A stretch of 64,000 nucleotides of DNA from Telmatactis stephensoni (Eukaryota > Cnidaria > Anthozoa > Actiniaria > Isophelliidae), in contig JALIZF010001612.1 of the NCBI GenBank assembly GCA_029948255.1, forward strand, positions 124,001 through 188,000, written 5' to 3'. Below, piece after piece: positions 33,930 through 44,833 of this stretch. Under the pieces are notes generated by a model, which did not search any database, was not told the DNA's origin, and was given only the letters and a program-made list of their open reading frames with translations. Position 1 is the stretch's first letter. The number at the start of each line of letters is the position of its first letter. The position numbers and the translations under genes are program-made.

Positions 33930-34664
33930 GTCAAGCCAAGGTAGGGGTATCTCAGATGACATTCTTCCTTCGGAGTGGTTTAATTATTTTAAAGATTTAA
34001 ATCAAAGTAATGTTTCAGACTCGCAAGACTGTGAGAATGTTGAAGTTCAAATTGCTAAAGATTTTCGTATCTGGGCTGCTTCAAACTGTGATATCCTAGA
34101 TTCCCCTATTACTGTTGATGAAATTCTTAAGTTGTCTAAAAATCTTAAGTCGAAAAAAGCTAGTGCTCGTGATTCTATTACAAACGAAATGATTAAGTCA
34201 TCGGTTAAAGTATTGGCGGAATTTTACGTAAAACTATTTAATACAGTTTTGTCACGTGGTTATTTTCCACGAGTTTGGTCGGAAGGCCTAATTGTGCCTA
34301 TTCATAAGACTGGGAGTAAAGTTGATCCTGGCAACTACAGGGGAATTTGTGTTAGTAGCTGTTTAGGAAAATTTTTTACTCTGGTTCTAAATAATCGTTT
34401 GAATTCCTTTTTGATGAAGTGTAATACTCTAAATAAGTACCAAATTGGTTTTCGTCAGGGGTATAGGACAGCGGACCATATTTTAGTTTTGAAAACTTTG
34501 ATAGATTCTTATAAATCGCGGAATAAACCTTTGTTTGCATGTTTTATTGATTTTAAGAAAGCTTATGATAGTGTGTGGCGCGAAGGTCTGTTTTACAAGC
34601 TTATTAAATATGGTTGTAGTAGAAAGTTTATTCATATTCTTTTTGATATGTATTCAGCTGTTAA
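33926..34664 (+). pseudogene. LINE-2 reverse transcriptase, middle part
   Basis: The frame includes the connector (LPSEWFNYFKDLN), fingers (RVWSEGLIVPIHKTGSKVDP), NYRGICVSSCLGKFF, the template-grip block YQIGFRQGYRTADHI and the palm motif FACFIDFKKAYDSVWR with the catalytic D. It ends at FDMYSAVK, where the 10.2-kb TTAA transposon begins. The frame is in phase with the endonuclease linker once the palindrome (1,744 bp including one TTAA) is removed. Confidence 0.92.
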
Positions 34665-35725
34665 GAATGAGTCTGTGGTTGCACCAGGCAGACGTGCTAC
34701 ATGCCATCTCACCGATTTCAATGAAACTTAGCCAGTTTGAAGTGTCTACCCCAAAACTCCAAAAGACAAACTGGTCTCAATTTTGGATTTTCCAGGGGGG
34801 AGATAGACCACCCCCCCTGATTTTACCAGATTTTTACAAAGGGAAACACTTAAATATCAGGCAAAAGTAGAAAGCTCTGAGAAACTGTATTTATAACCTA
34901 TGTCTATGAGGGTTTGTATACATGATGGTACATCATTGATGAATGCAAGAAACAAGTGTCGGTCAATTTGATTGACAGCTTGTCAATCAATGCAGGTAAA
35001 TATGTAACCACCTTTTTAGTCATTCAAATATATGCTGCTTTTGAGATCAAATATCTCCCCTTGCCCGAAAGATTTGAAACTAATTTTATTTTTTCCTCTT
35101 TGTGGAAACGTTCTTCTCTAAAAAACCTGAAAAACATTTTTGGGCGCCGCCGATTTTTCGCCACAGGTGCCACATGAAAACCCATGTTTTAGTGCACTTA
35201 AAACAAGCATATTTAAACTTTATTCAGGATTTTCTGGAAAATCTCCGCAAGTAGACGGTAATTTTCTTAGGGATATAACAAGAATAATAATTAAAAAGTG
35301 TAATGGGTGCTGAAAATTTAGAATTTATTGACAACAGATTGAAAATCCATGTTGACAAGCGTGGAATCGAAACACGAGATGTACGGGCATTCCATTATTC
35401 TACGTTAACTTGAGCTGACTCTAATATAGAAAACTCTGTCTTCCAGCTAAAAAGGCTCTAATGGATTCTAATAAATTCAAAAGGTTTGGGTTATAATTCC
35501 AGAGAAAGGCTAGAGGTTTTAGAGTCACTTACCACCATCAATAATTTGCGTGACCCGATAACCCTTGAGAAGAATTCCAACAAACTTTTTACTTGCTTCT
35601 GCTAAAAAGGCTTCGAGAATGTCCTACAAATCTTGAAATCTATATCTGTCCACATTTTGACCGGCATTTCACGCAGTTGATCGAAATATCTGCTGATCTG
35701 AATACTTTTCCATGACACATCTTCG
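34665..35725. repeat. Left long terminal inverted repeat of the TTAA transposon
   Basis: This arm pairs with 43600-44833. Strong blocks are ggcagacgtgctacatgcca, gggcgccgccgatttttcgc and attgatggtggtaagtgact-like sequence. Identity is very high for the outer 0.7 kb and lower inside. Confidence 0.92.
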
Positions 35726-36186
35726 ACCACTGAAAATGTATAAACTTGTGTAAGAGTGCGTGACCAAAAAAATAAAAATAGAAATCCACCAAACTATTTG
35801 GCTTAATTCGACAAACAAGGGCTGTCCGCAAGACTAGCTTCGACTCTGAAACGTTATACAAACTTCTGGAAGTACTTTTGCTGCTTTGACTGGCGAATAG
35901 CCGTATTTCACAATATTTTCACGTTGTATGGCTGCAGGTGCAGATTTGCCGATAAAGCACGTCGACACACTTTTGGACCAGCGTATATACGGCCCATATT
36001 GCAACAAATGTGCGACATGGTAAAAGTTGAGTCACAATGGCTCAGCTGTCTTGTTCATTTGCAACCTACTGTGGAAGTGAATGTGATTTTACCTCGCGCT
36101 GGCCTGGACGGCAACAATTAATACCCTTGAATTCCTGTGTGGATAGCATAAAAGAACATTTGAGAGAAGTAAAAGTATCCCAAACA

Positions 36187-36291
36187 TGTCGCTTCACGGC
36201 AATAGAAGACGCAAAGTTGATAGGGGAATAAATTTGAGGATGGCAATAGAGATCAAAGCTAAGTGGGACATTGTCGTTCCAGTTGGTGCAG
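36187..36291 (+). CDS. Candidate 5' coding exon of the transposase gene
   Basis: An ATG at 36187 opens MSLHGNRRRKVDRGINLRMA and continues IEIKAKWDIVVPVGA to the donor G|GTAAATATA. The arginine/lysine-rich start could bind DNA or direct nuclear import. Joining to the next exon requires a 1-nt to 2-nt overhang match; the nearest acceptor that fits is the gcagag at 37389, not the more canonical one at 37378. The overlapping frame at 36037-36231, with a cysteine pair (YCGSEC), is an alternative first exon. Confidence 0.4.
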
Positions 36292-37389
36292 GTAAATATA
36301 TTAAGCTTTCATTTTGCACATTGAGGTAAAATATAACATGTAAATATTGTGTTTATTTGCTCTTTTTGGGCTATGAACGATCCTGAAATAAGAACTAGTC
36401 GTAGCGTAAGAGATCACCCGAATACATCGCGTACAATTGCGGGTCACGGCCGGTGATTTTGCTCATTTACATAATATATTCAGAACCGCCTGTCACATTT
36501 CATGCTCATTAAACACGTGGAATTACAGAGAAGAGGCCGAATTTAATACTTTCAACTCTCGATAAAAACAAAACACAAGCATTACGAAAAAATGTAACAT
36601 CGGAAAACAAAAGCAAGACGACAATGATTTAGCTATGTTTGATTTTCAGCTCTTAGTTGTTGAGCGATCTTGCGATTTTCTTAGACTGAATATGCTTCAG
36701 AATGGCGTCTTTTTGTATGGAAAGTACAATCCTGAAGGAAGGAAAGGCTTGGTGTGTCTCAGCAATACGTTTTTCAAAAAATGTAACATCGGAAATTTGA
36801 TGTACAATTGTTGCTTGAAAAAATCCCTTCATTTGATTCTTTAAAATGCAAACATAGATGGCGATTTTTTAAAGGTTTCCTTTACGTCCAGCTGTTCTGT
36901 TCTGTTCTGACCACTGAAGAATCGGCCGCATAATTCTCCGAACTTTTACAAAGAATTTTCTCTTTAAAATAGTCTTCTTCTTCTTCCATTTTTAAAACTG
37001 TGTAGCTTTGGAAACCTTGCTCTCTGGATCTTGGTTTTTATTGAAACACGCTTGTTGCTGTTGAGCCGAGAAATGAAACCGAGGCAGGCCTGGGTCAGTT
37101 TTTCTTCGAGGGAAATTAAATAAAAAGCTAAAGTGCGGGCAATAGTGGAAATATTAATTCTATATTAAATAAAATGTGAAAATTGTCGATACGTTATAAC
37201 TCGGTAGCCTTTTTTCCATTTTTTTAGGGTTATCAGTCCCCGACTAGGTCATGACTCAATTCAATGGGCAATTGTACGCGATGAACTAGTTTATCTAAGT
37301 TCGATCGTAATTTACATTATTCAAATGAAGTTTACAGCACTAGAATAGTTCTTTTTATCACTCACTAGGTATATGCAGATACTGCAGAG

Positions 37390-37631
37390 GCGCCCACACA
37401 AAAAACATCAAAGAGAATGAGCCATCATCTGAAATCCCAACCTCGACGCAGGTATCCGTTAACCCCTCAGAAATCTCAGCTGTGCAAGAAGGGGTCTATG
37501 AGAGGCAGTCTATGGACCAGACACCAGGGCCTTCCACAGAACAGCCAACTGAAGAGTCTTTTGAGTCAGCCGAAGAGCAACTGGTATTACCGCATATACA
37601 TGTGCGATTCCAAGATGATATTTCAAGCGAG
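37390..37631 (+). CDS. Transposase exon: acidic, S/T/P/E-rich linker
   Basis: The frame reads AHTKNIKENEPSSEIPTSTQ, then a Q/E/P-rich segment and LPHIHVRFQDDISSE. It ends at the donor GAG|GTACGA in phase 0. The low-complexity, hydrophilic composition suggests a disordered linker. The acceptor may be 37378 or 37389; phase favours the latter. A second frame on the same strand (37417-37731) is a shadow. Confidence 0.55.
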
Positions 37632-37800
37632 GTACGACGAGGTCCATCCAGAATATGATTCCAGATCTTTTCTGCCTAAAGTTTGTAATAGAACAATCAA
37701 GCATAATATGGGGGGAAACGTGCATTGCTAATTATTTAGACGTGAATTCAGGTGCGCGGTGTGTTATCTTACCAGACATATTTTTGTTTTACTATTATAG

Positions 37801-38595
37801 CAAAGCGAACCGAATTCAGATATCTTCTCGTCGTCCCAGGGGTCTCTGGGGGAGGTAGAGACGTCTCACGAGTGGCAGCCCACGCCGCGAGTTGAGCATC
37901 AGCTACAGCATCTCAACAGCTACCTGCTGAAATCAACTGATGGCCGGATCAGTCCAGTCAGGTCTCAATGTAAGTCCGATGTTGTAACCATTTCATCATC
38001 AACACAGCGATACTATCGAAAAAAGGCCGAACAAGCTGTTGATACCGTGCTTGACGCCATTGCCCAGGGAAATTCATCGTGGCTGCTTCAACAGGTTTTC
38101 GCAAAGTACCAAAGCGGACGGGCTGTTGCTGCCGCTTCTGAAGAGGACAGTCTAGTATCTAGACTAGTAACTCTTTACAACGAAGCTGGCCTGTGGTACA
38201 TCCAGCAGCAGATTCTCTCCCTTTTTGCCGACGACTATAGCAAGACAAAACTACAGCAAATGGTGCCGGGACTAACAAAGTTCAGAATCGATGAGGCAAG
38301 GAAACATGCATTTCGGACTAAGCCTGGACAGCCCATAGAGCCACCAACTATTACGAGAACAAGGCTGGATCCCACCAAAGTTGATCATTTCCTGGACTTC
38401 GTATCCAGTCCTTCGTTTCTACAAGACGTGGCATATGGGACAAAAACCCTAAAATTGTCAAGTGGAGAGAAAATTGAAATCCCTAATGTGGTCAGAACAG
38501 TCATCTCGTCGCGCCTTGTCCAGCTATATCAGACCTATTGCAATGAAACCAGCTTCAAAGCACTTGGAAGATCAACACTCTTTAATATCCTTAAG
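37801..38595 (+). CDS. Transposase exon: N-terminal helical domain
   Basis: After the acceptor ttactattatag the frame begins QSEPNSDIFSSSQGSLGEVE and continues for 265 codons. Blocks include KKAEQAVDTVLDAIAQGNSS, GLWYIQQQILSLFADDYSKT and KLQQMVPGLTKFRIDEARKH, then a C-terminal FKALGRSTLFNILK. The domain matches the N-terminal part of an uncharacterised transposase-like family I recall from cnidarian genomes. It ends at AAG|GCATGA, so a GC-AG intron is needed to reach the next exon in phase 0. Without it the frame stops 2 codons later at TGA. Confidence 0.8.
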
Positions 38596-39052
38596 GCATG
38601 AATAGATTCAAAGGCTTCTGATTTTATAACTTTTACTATATTTCATGCAATTGATCGAATACGTACATATACGTATATATAGATTTGTTAGCTTCTAAAG
38701 TGTATCTTCGATGGCTAAATAGCAAATATAAAATAACAAAAATAACAGAATTGAATATTAATATTAGAAGGTAAAGTGTTTTAAGAAACCCACTGGCAAG
38801 GAGGCGAACCCGCCTGCTATTTACAAGCATATTCAAGAAACTGCATTTGAACATGGCGAACCCGGAACAAACAGTCTCGATTGGTGGACAGCGCGGGGAT
38901 TCGAACTCGGGACAATGGATTGCGCGTCCTAGGAATCTTGAGCCGGCTTAGAATGCCAGTGGGTGAAAGCCGCCAGGCCAATGTAATGCAATTGAGCTGG
39001 TCCTCCCGTATGCAAGTACTAAATAGTTGATTGATAACGTTTTACATTTAAG
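38596..39052 (+). other. GC-AG intron of the transposase gene containing a SINE-like insert
   Basis: The donor is GC rather than GT and the acceptor is ttttacatttaag. Inside it, 38789-38963 is a small tRNA-related insert. Confidence 0.6.
38789..38963 (-). repeat. tRNA-derived SINE-like insert
   Basis: cccactggca and tgccagtggg bound the segment as 10-bp inverted ends. On the minus strand gttcgaatc at 38899-38907 is an exact Pol III B box (GWTCRANNC). No good A box was found, so this is a fragment or degenerate copy. Confidence 0.5.
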
Positions 39053-39164
39053 GTGTGCGCCGCATCTCAAAGGAAGTCACTGGCAGGTCTGGACAGCACC
39101 CAAATGGATGGTGTGAATGCAATGGCCTCCCTGGAGAAAATAACTGGAATACTTGGCAAGCACG
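39053..39164 (+). CDS. Transposase exon
   Basis: The acceptor tttacatttaag is followed by VCAASQRKSLAGLDSTQMDG and AMASLEKITGILGKHG, then the donor CACG|GTAAGA. The phase is 0 at the start and 1 at the end. The ILK-VCAAS-RKSL-GLD junction across the intron matches the family pattern I remember, supporting use of the GC donor upstream. Confidence 0.75.
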
Positions 39165-39599
39165 GTAAGAGGGATGATCTGTTGCTTAGGGACTTGGAAT
39201 TTACAGTATTTCTTTGAATAGGCAATGTGGTGAGTGTGATTGCGTGTGAGTGCATGTGACCGTGTTTGTTTGTTGTTTTAGTTTTCTTTTGGGGACATTT
39301 TTAGAGTAGGCGTTTATCGACTACACGCTGTGACGTGTGCATCTATGAGTAATAAATAAATCAGAGGTTCTGGGAGGGAGATGTTCTAAGAGCGAGGGAG
39401 AATCGGAGAAGGCATTGGGAAACGTCAATATTGCTCCTTTGTCTAGTGTTAGATTTGATCAAAAAGGGAGCAAAAAGGAGTTTTAATTTATTTTCTTAGT
39501 CCGCGTTTTGAATTACGCTCTCCAGGAAGCCTGCGAAGATAAGCTTTTACTTGCATATATGATTCTCCTGCAACGGAGTGCAAAGCTTCTTGAGACACT

Positions 39600-39620
39600 G
39601 CCCCCCCCCCCCCCCCCCCC
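39600..39620. repeat. Poly-C tract in an intron
   Basis: A run of about 20 cytosines within the intron between the exons at 39053 and 39895. Confidence 0.9.
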
Positions 39621-39894
39621 ATATTTGAGTCTTAATTGGCCATCCCTGTTTTAGACTATCTTTCTTTTCCCCCTGCGTTAATGTTGTGTAGGCCTGGGTC
39701 GAGATTCCTTTGTAGCTAGGATCAAGACCCTTTCCAACCAGCAATGTATCGGGAATGTGGAGGGGGGGATTTCAAAATATTCAGCCTATTTATTCCCAGA
39801 AGTCGCAGAACATATATTACAAGTGATTTGTCACTAGTAGTCTACATGCAGCGGTATGTATCCATTGTTAACTAATGGAATGGTTTTCATGCAG

Positions 39895-40150
39895 GCTTTC
39901 AAGATGCAGAGGCAAAAGGAATTATCTCTCGTCTCAAAGCTGGCAAACGCTATTTATCAGCCGACTACAAGCTTCATATCTCAAATGAGGCGCCCTGCGC
40001 AGACCATTGCCGTGTATACGCACTAAGCAGTAAAGAAGCCGAGTATCGTGGCACCTGTTCGCATCAGCACAACATAGCCTGTGACCGCTGCAATGACTTG
40101 AGAAATGCTGTCATGGATATTCAAGTCGCACTTTCTCAGCTTCAGTTAAG
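39895..40150 (+). CDS. Transposase exon: cysteine/histidine cluster
   Basis: The acceptor ggttttcatgcag joins in phase (G|GC). The frame reads FQDAEAKGIISRLKAGKRYL, then CADHCRVYAL, the cluster GTCSHQHNIACDRCNDLRNA and an amphipathic IQVALSQLQL tail. It ends at TTAAG|GTACCC with a 2-nt overhang. The C-x-H and C-x2-C spacing would suit a zinc-binding site. Confidence 0.78.
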
Positions 40151-40351
40151 GTACCCTTTTTAACCAATTCTTATTAGCTCGTGCAATAAATGTAGCTTAT
40201 CATTTGATAGTATAAGGACAGCGTTAACTATATAAGTATGCCTTAGTGATTGAACCAACTCCTGGCCCTCATTAGATGATAGAGTGTCCACCACCCAGTA
40301 AGCTTTAATTTTGACTTTGACGGACATTCATGTTTTGTTGCTTTTTCCCAG

Positions 40352-40631
40352 CAACAATTAAGAGAAGGAGGAACTTCAGCACGATCTTGAAGCAGTGATC
40401 CCAAAACTTGAGGAGTGGAAGTCGCACATTATACGATCCGTCCATCAAGATGCTACGAAGACCGATACTGTTGATTGCCTTTCCCAAACTGAGGTGTTGC
40501 TTATTATGGACTGGGCAATGAAGTTTTTGCCGACAAGCTATAGAGAGACCCAGCGCGATTGGTTTGGGAAAAAAGGGAAGCCTTGGCACATAACTGTTGC
40601 CATTATCAAAGCCGACAGCGAGGAAATCGAG
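40352..40631 (+). CDS. Transposase exon with a premature stop near its start
   Basis: The acceptor ctttttcccag joins in phase, but the frame meets TAA at 40359-40361 after two codons. Beyond it reads EELQHDLEAVIPKLEEWKSH, LLIMDWAMKFLP and QRDWFGKKGKPWHITVAI, ending GAG|GTATAT in phase 0. The D in MDWAMKF is a candidate catalytic acid of a DDE core (inference). If the stop is real, this copy cannot make full-length transposase unless another acceptor is used. The 40395-40688 frame is this exon extended into the intron. Confidence 0.72.
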
Positions 40632-41387
40632 GTATATATTGCAATCGTTCTAAAACTATCTTTGCATTCCCTAAAAATCACACATTAAGCCTGATGCTAG
40701 CTCTCTCTACCTTCTTAATGTTTTTCAACATGTTTAGGAGTAATGTAGGCCGTAGTGAAACGGTGATGTTTTCATCTTATCAGTGCGCGTTTTCCATTGA
40801 TGTATGTAATTAAATTACAAAAATTCTAAAAAACCATGTAAGCTATCTATCTGGATTAACATATAACATATTACTATATATTTAAACTAAATCTGATACA
40901 TTACATCATAAATACAAAAATATTTACTCAAGTTCCACTTGTAACATAATAAGCTATCGCATATCTAGTTTCAACGGTCGTTTAATGTAGACAATTCCAT
41001 GATGTAGCATTCATTAGTGTAAAATCACCTGATGAGTGTGGTTCTGTGGACCATACGAAACAGTATTGTAGTGAAAATACACCATGTTTATCCAATAGTT
41101 TGTTTCGTTAATTCAATTTCAATTTTATTTTGCTCTGATGACAAAAATCATTGAGCACTTTCCCAAAATTGATGATAATCTACAAACTCGTATCATAAAT
41201 ACTATGTATATGTTATTAACTATATATTTGTGTAGCGGTACTAACTAAAATCAATATCATCGTCAATGTCAATTAATGCAATTTCCTTTCATTGCCGCCA
41301 AGGCAAAGCGCATTGTTACAGAAAGCCTGCGAGTATTCATTGTTTGAAACAAACGTAACCACTTCCTTTGTCTCTTTGTCTCCTTAG
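40632..41387 (+). other. Intron of the transposase gene
   Basis: AT-rich with no competing exon; donor GTATAT and acceptor tgtctccttag. Confidence 0.6.
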
Positions 41388-42704
41388 ATGCGAACCTACA
41401 TCCATCTGTTTGATGAGTGCACTCAGAATTGGTTCGCAGTGGCCTCCATAATAGAGAACACGTTGACAACACTGAAAGCCCTGAAACCAAACCTTAGCCA
41501 GGCATACCTGAGGTCTGACAACGCAGGATGTTACCACTGCGCCTTTCTTCTGCTGTCACTCCCCAGCATCGGTGATCGCACTGGAGTCAAAATCTCACGA
41601 TATGACTTCAGTGAACCACAATCAGGCAAAGACATCTGTGATCGTCGCACCGCCGTAATCAAAAGCCACATTCGACACTTTTTGAATGAGGGAAATGATG
41701 TGAAGACAGCCAGTGACATGAAAGCCGCTATTGAGTCGTACGGAGGTGTCAAAGGCTGCTATGCGGCGGTGTGTCGAGTCCAGCCATCAGCGCAGACGAT
41801 GACCAAACATACAATGAAAGGAATGCAGGCGCTACACAACTTTTCTTACGAGAAGGGAGGCATGAGGGTGTGGCGTGCCTATAAAGTCGGTTCTGGAAAG
41901 TTTTATAGCGCAGCCCAGCTGGCACGGTTTGGCAAACCACAAGGTCACACGAAGCTCGTCACAGTGGAGCCCTTCAGCAGACCGCGTTTGGAGGCAGGCA
42001 CCTATCAGCAACATACACAGCCAGCAAAAGCTCCTTCTGAGCCTGAGCCATCAAAGGAACCACCTTGTCCAGCACAGACGGACCAGATGAATGAGAAAGT
42101 TGTGTTCTCTTGTAATGAGGAAGGGTGTATCAAGACGTTTCAGTCATTCGCCGCCCTTCAAAAGCATATGGATGTTGGAAAACACATGGTGAGGCTGGCG
42201 AAAGAATCCGCCTACGACAAGATCGCGCGGAAATGGACTGAGGCATGTCAAGCTGTAGGTGGCGATTACGTTCATGGTGAGACATCAGCCATCTCAGATA
42301 TTGACGACCAAGCCCTAGCTGGTCAAGAAAAACAGGGATGGGCGCTTCGAAAAGCAAGAAAATCAGTGGCCTTTTCAGAGAAAGCGAAGAACTACCTGGT
42401 AGACCTGTTCTGGATTGGTGAGGAAACCGGAAAGAAGGCAAACGCTTCCGATGTGGCTTCTAGGATGAAATCTTTAAGAGACGAGGTCACCGGCAAGAAG
42501 ATGTTCGCTAAGACCGACTGGTTGACAGAACAGCAGATCGCTCGATACTTTAGCCGACTCTCCACCCTAAATAAGAGTGGCCAGTTGCAGAGAACCCGTT
42601 CTATAAGCATGGATGAAGACGAGGAAGCTGAAGCCGATAATCTCGTCGCAGAGTTTGAAACTGTCCGGACGAGGCAGCAGATAAGGAGGGAACTTGAACT
42701 CTAA
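41388..42704 (+). CDS. Transposase last exon: DDE-like core and C2H2 zinc finger
   Basis: The exon codes about 438 residues, entered in phase 0. LRSDNAGCYHCA (D at exon residue 44) has the look of the second catalytic acid. The block YDFSEPQSGKDICDRRTAVI is at 72-91. FSCNEEGCIKTFQSFAALQK with H260 and H266 gives a C-x4-C-x12-H-x5-H finger. A C-terminal helical region (KSVAFSEKAKNYLVDLFWIG, TEQQIARYFSRLS) ends in a very acidic tail and a basic RTRQQIRREL end. The arrangement matches an unannotated transposase-like family seen in several invertebrates (memory, not searched). The exon has no stop or frameshift. Superfamily is inferred from the TTAA target only. Confidence 0.85.
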   Translation: MRTYIHLFDECTQNWFAVASIIENTLTTLKALKPNLSQAYLRSDNAGCYHCAFLLLSLPSIGDRTGVKISRYDFSEPQSGKDICDRRTAVIKSHIRHFLNEGNDVKTASDMKAAIESYGGVKGCYAAVCRVQPSAQTMTKHTMKGMQALHNFSYEKGGMRVWRAYKVGSGKFYSAAQLARFGKPQGHTKLVTVEPFSRPRLEAGTYQQHTQPAKAPSEPEPSKEPPCPAQTDQMNEKVVFSCNEEGCIKTFQSFAALQKHMDVGKHMVRLAKESAYDKIARKWTEACQAVGGDYVHGETSAISDIDDQALAGQEKQGWALRKARKSVAFSEKAKNYLVDLFWIGEETGKKANASDVASRMKSLRDEVTGKKMFAKTDWLTEQQIARYFSRLSTLNKSGQLQRTRSISMDEDEEAEADNLVAEFETVRTRQQIRRELEL

Positions 42705-43599
42705 CTCATTTAGTTGTTAATAATGTAATTAGAGGGATTTTGCAGTGCAAGCAACATGCAAACAGTGGAGACCTTACTGCGCCATATCGTGACCGTGTCT
42801 GAGTGCCGTAATGTCTAAAATTCATGCCATAATGTCCATTTCGATGAACGCAGCGTTCTGACTATACGAAATCTGCTCTGTCAGGTGTAATCAGTAAACT
42901 AGTTGCCCAAGTTATAGCCAAACCCCAGAGCGAAGGGGTGGTGGGGGGGGGGGAGGCGGCTAAAATGGGTATGCTCGTCATATGTCTTAGAGGTCAAAAT
43001 CAGCGATTTGGTATCATTTTATGGTTTTAAAATTGAAGAGTTTTAACATTTCCTGATCTCTTTTATGGCATCAGAAGATCCCATCACTGATAAACTTGTT
43101 CTCAAATGGAACAAAAGCGTGTCGACCGTCTAATTAATTTTATATCTATAATGATAACGTTCATTAGCTTATCGCTGGTATATCTTAGGGTTTAAAAATC
43201 GTCCGGTCACGCCGTTCTTAAAAAGGCTTCTTTTAAGGGTATTTTTTGAAAATTTCCGACTAGCATACCTGATCCTTTCATATGAAATGGAGTGTAGCCC
43301 CCCTCCCCCCATCCCCACAAATCCCCTGGCACCCCAACTAGTTGTCGCGACGATAGAAGCGACAGTAGAAGCCCAAACCGCCAAACCCAAGGCTGTTCAG
43401 AAATTTTTTGTCGCAAGTTTAAGAAACAACTTAAAATGCAAGCATTCATTTCCATTTCAACTTCAAAAAACTCGTTATATCTTTTGTAATGCAAACAACT
43501 TATTAAAATGTTCTTAGACAGTCGTCGGGAGCCCGCTGATCAAAACGCTGATATGGTTCACTTTCTGTCACGCAATTCAACACTTGAGATCGGAGGTAT
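42705..43599 (+). other. 3' flank of the transposase gene inside the transposon
   Basis: Contains a G tract near 42940-42956 and a C-rich tract near 43300. The frames at 43169-43494 (minus) and 43287-43517 lack support. No clear AATAAA follows the stop within 100 bp. Confidence 0.4.
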
Positions 43600-44833
43600 G
43601 GGATGGAAAACTTTTCAGATCAACAGATATTTCGACAAACTGCCGAAATGCCGGTCAAAAAGTGGACAGATATGCTTTCCAAGATTTGTAGGACATTCAG
43701 GAAGCCTTATTTAGCAGAAGCAAGTAAAAAGTTTGTTGGAATTCTTCTCAAGGGTTATCGGGTCACGTAAATTATTGATGGTGTTAAGTGACTCTAAAGC
43801 CTGTAGTCTTTCCCTGTAATTATAACCCAAACTTTTTGAATTTATTAGAATCCATTAGAGCCTTTTTAGCTGGAAGGCAGCGTTTTCTATATTAGAGTCA
43901 GCTCAAGTAAACGTAGAATAATGGAATGCCCGTACGTCTCGTGTTTCGATTTGTCAACATGGATTTTGCATATGGCCCTAAAATATAAACAACTCGATTT
44001 TGTTTAATTCAACACTTGCATGAAAGGCTACTGAGAGTATATATTACCTCGAGCAAAAGCTTGTAATTGACTGTGTAAGCACCGGCTTGAAAATTGCAAA
44101 CGCCAAGTCAAGAATTAAAAATTTTGGTGACACGCATCTTTAATAAACATGGATTTTCAACCCGTTGTCAATAAATTCTAAATTTTCAGCACCCATTACA
44201 CTTTTTAATTATTATTCTTGTAATATCCCTAAGAAAATTACCGTCTACTTGCGGAGATTTTCCAGAAAATCCTGAATAAAGTTTAAATATGCTTGTTTTA
44301 AGTGCACTAAAACATGGGTTTTCATGTGGCACCTGTGGCGAAAAATCGGCGGCGCCCAAAAATGTTTTTCAGGTTTTTTAGAGAAGAACGTTTCCACAAA
44401 GAGGAAAAAATAAAATTAGTTTCAAATCTTTCTGGCAAGGGGAGATATTTGATCTCAAAATCAGCATATATTTGAATGACTAAAAAGGTGGTTACATATT
44501 TACCTGCATTGATTGACAAGCTGTCAATCAAATTGACCGACACTTGTTTCTTGCATTCATCAATGATGTACCATCATGTATACAAACCCTCATAGACATA
44601 GGTTATAAATACAGTTTCTCAGAGCTTTCTACTTTTGCCTGATATTTAAGTGTTTCCCTTTGTAAAAATCTGGTAAAATCAGGGGGTTGGTCTATCTCCC
44701 CCCTGGAAAATCCAAAATTGAGACCAGTTTGTCTTTTGGAGTTTTGGGGTAGACACTTCAAACTGGCTAAGTTTCATTGAAATCGGTGAGATGGCATGTA
44801 GCACGTCTGCCTGGTGCAACCACAGACTCATTC
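43600..44833. repeat. Right long terminal inverted repeat of the TTAA transposon
   Basis: Pairs with 34665-35725. It is longer because of a 178-bp insert at 43968-44145 that the left arm lacks. Confidence 0.92.
43956..44157. mobile_element. 178-bp insertion with a 12-bp TSD in the right arm
   Basis: aacatggatttt occurs at 43956-43967 and 44146-44157. The left arm has one copy and no insert, so it serves as the empty site. A 12-bp TSD is typical of LINE-mobilised elements such as SINEs. I see no clear Pol III box and cannot name the family. Confidence 0.8.

Noticed and set aside
34535..34870. 111-codon frame overlapping the LINE RT
   Set aside because: Shadow frame of the reverse transcriptase running across the transposon border.
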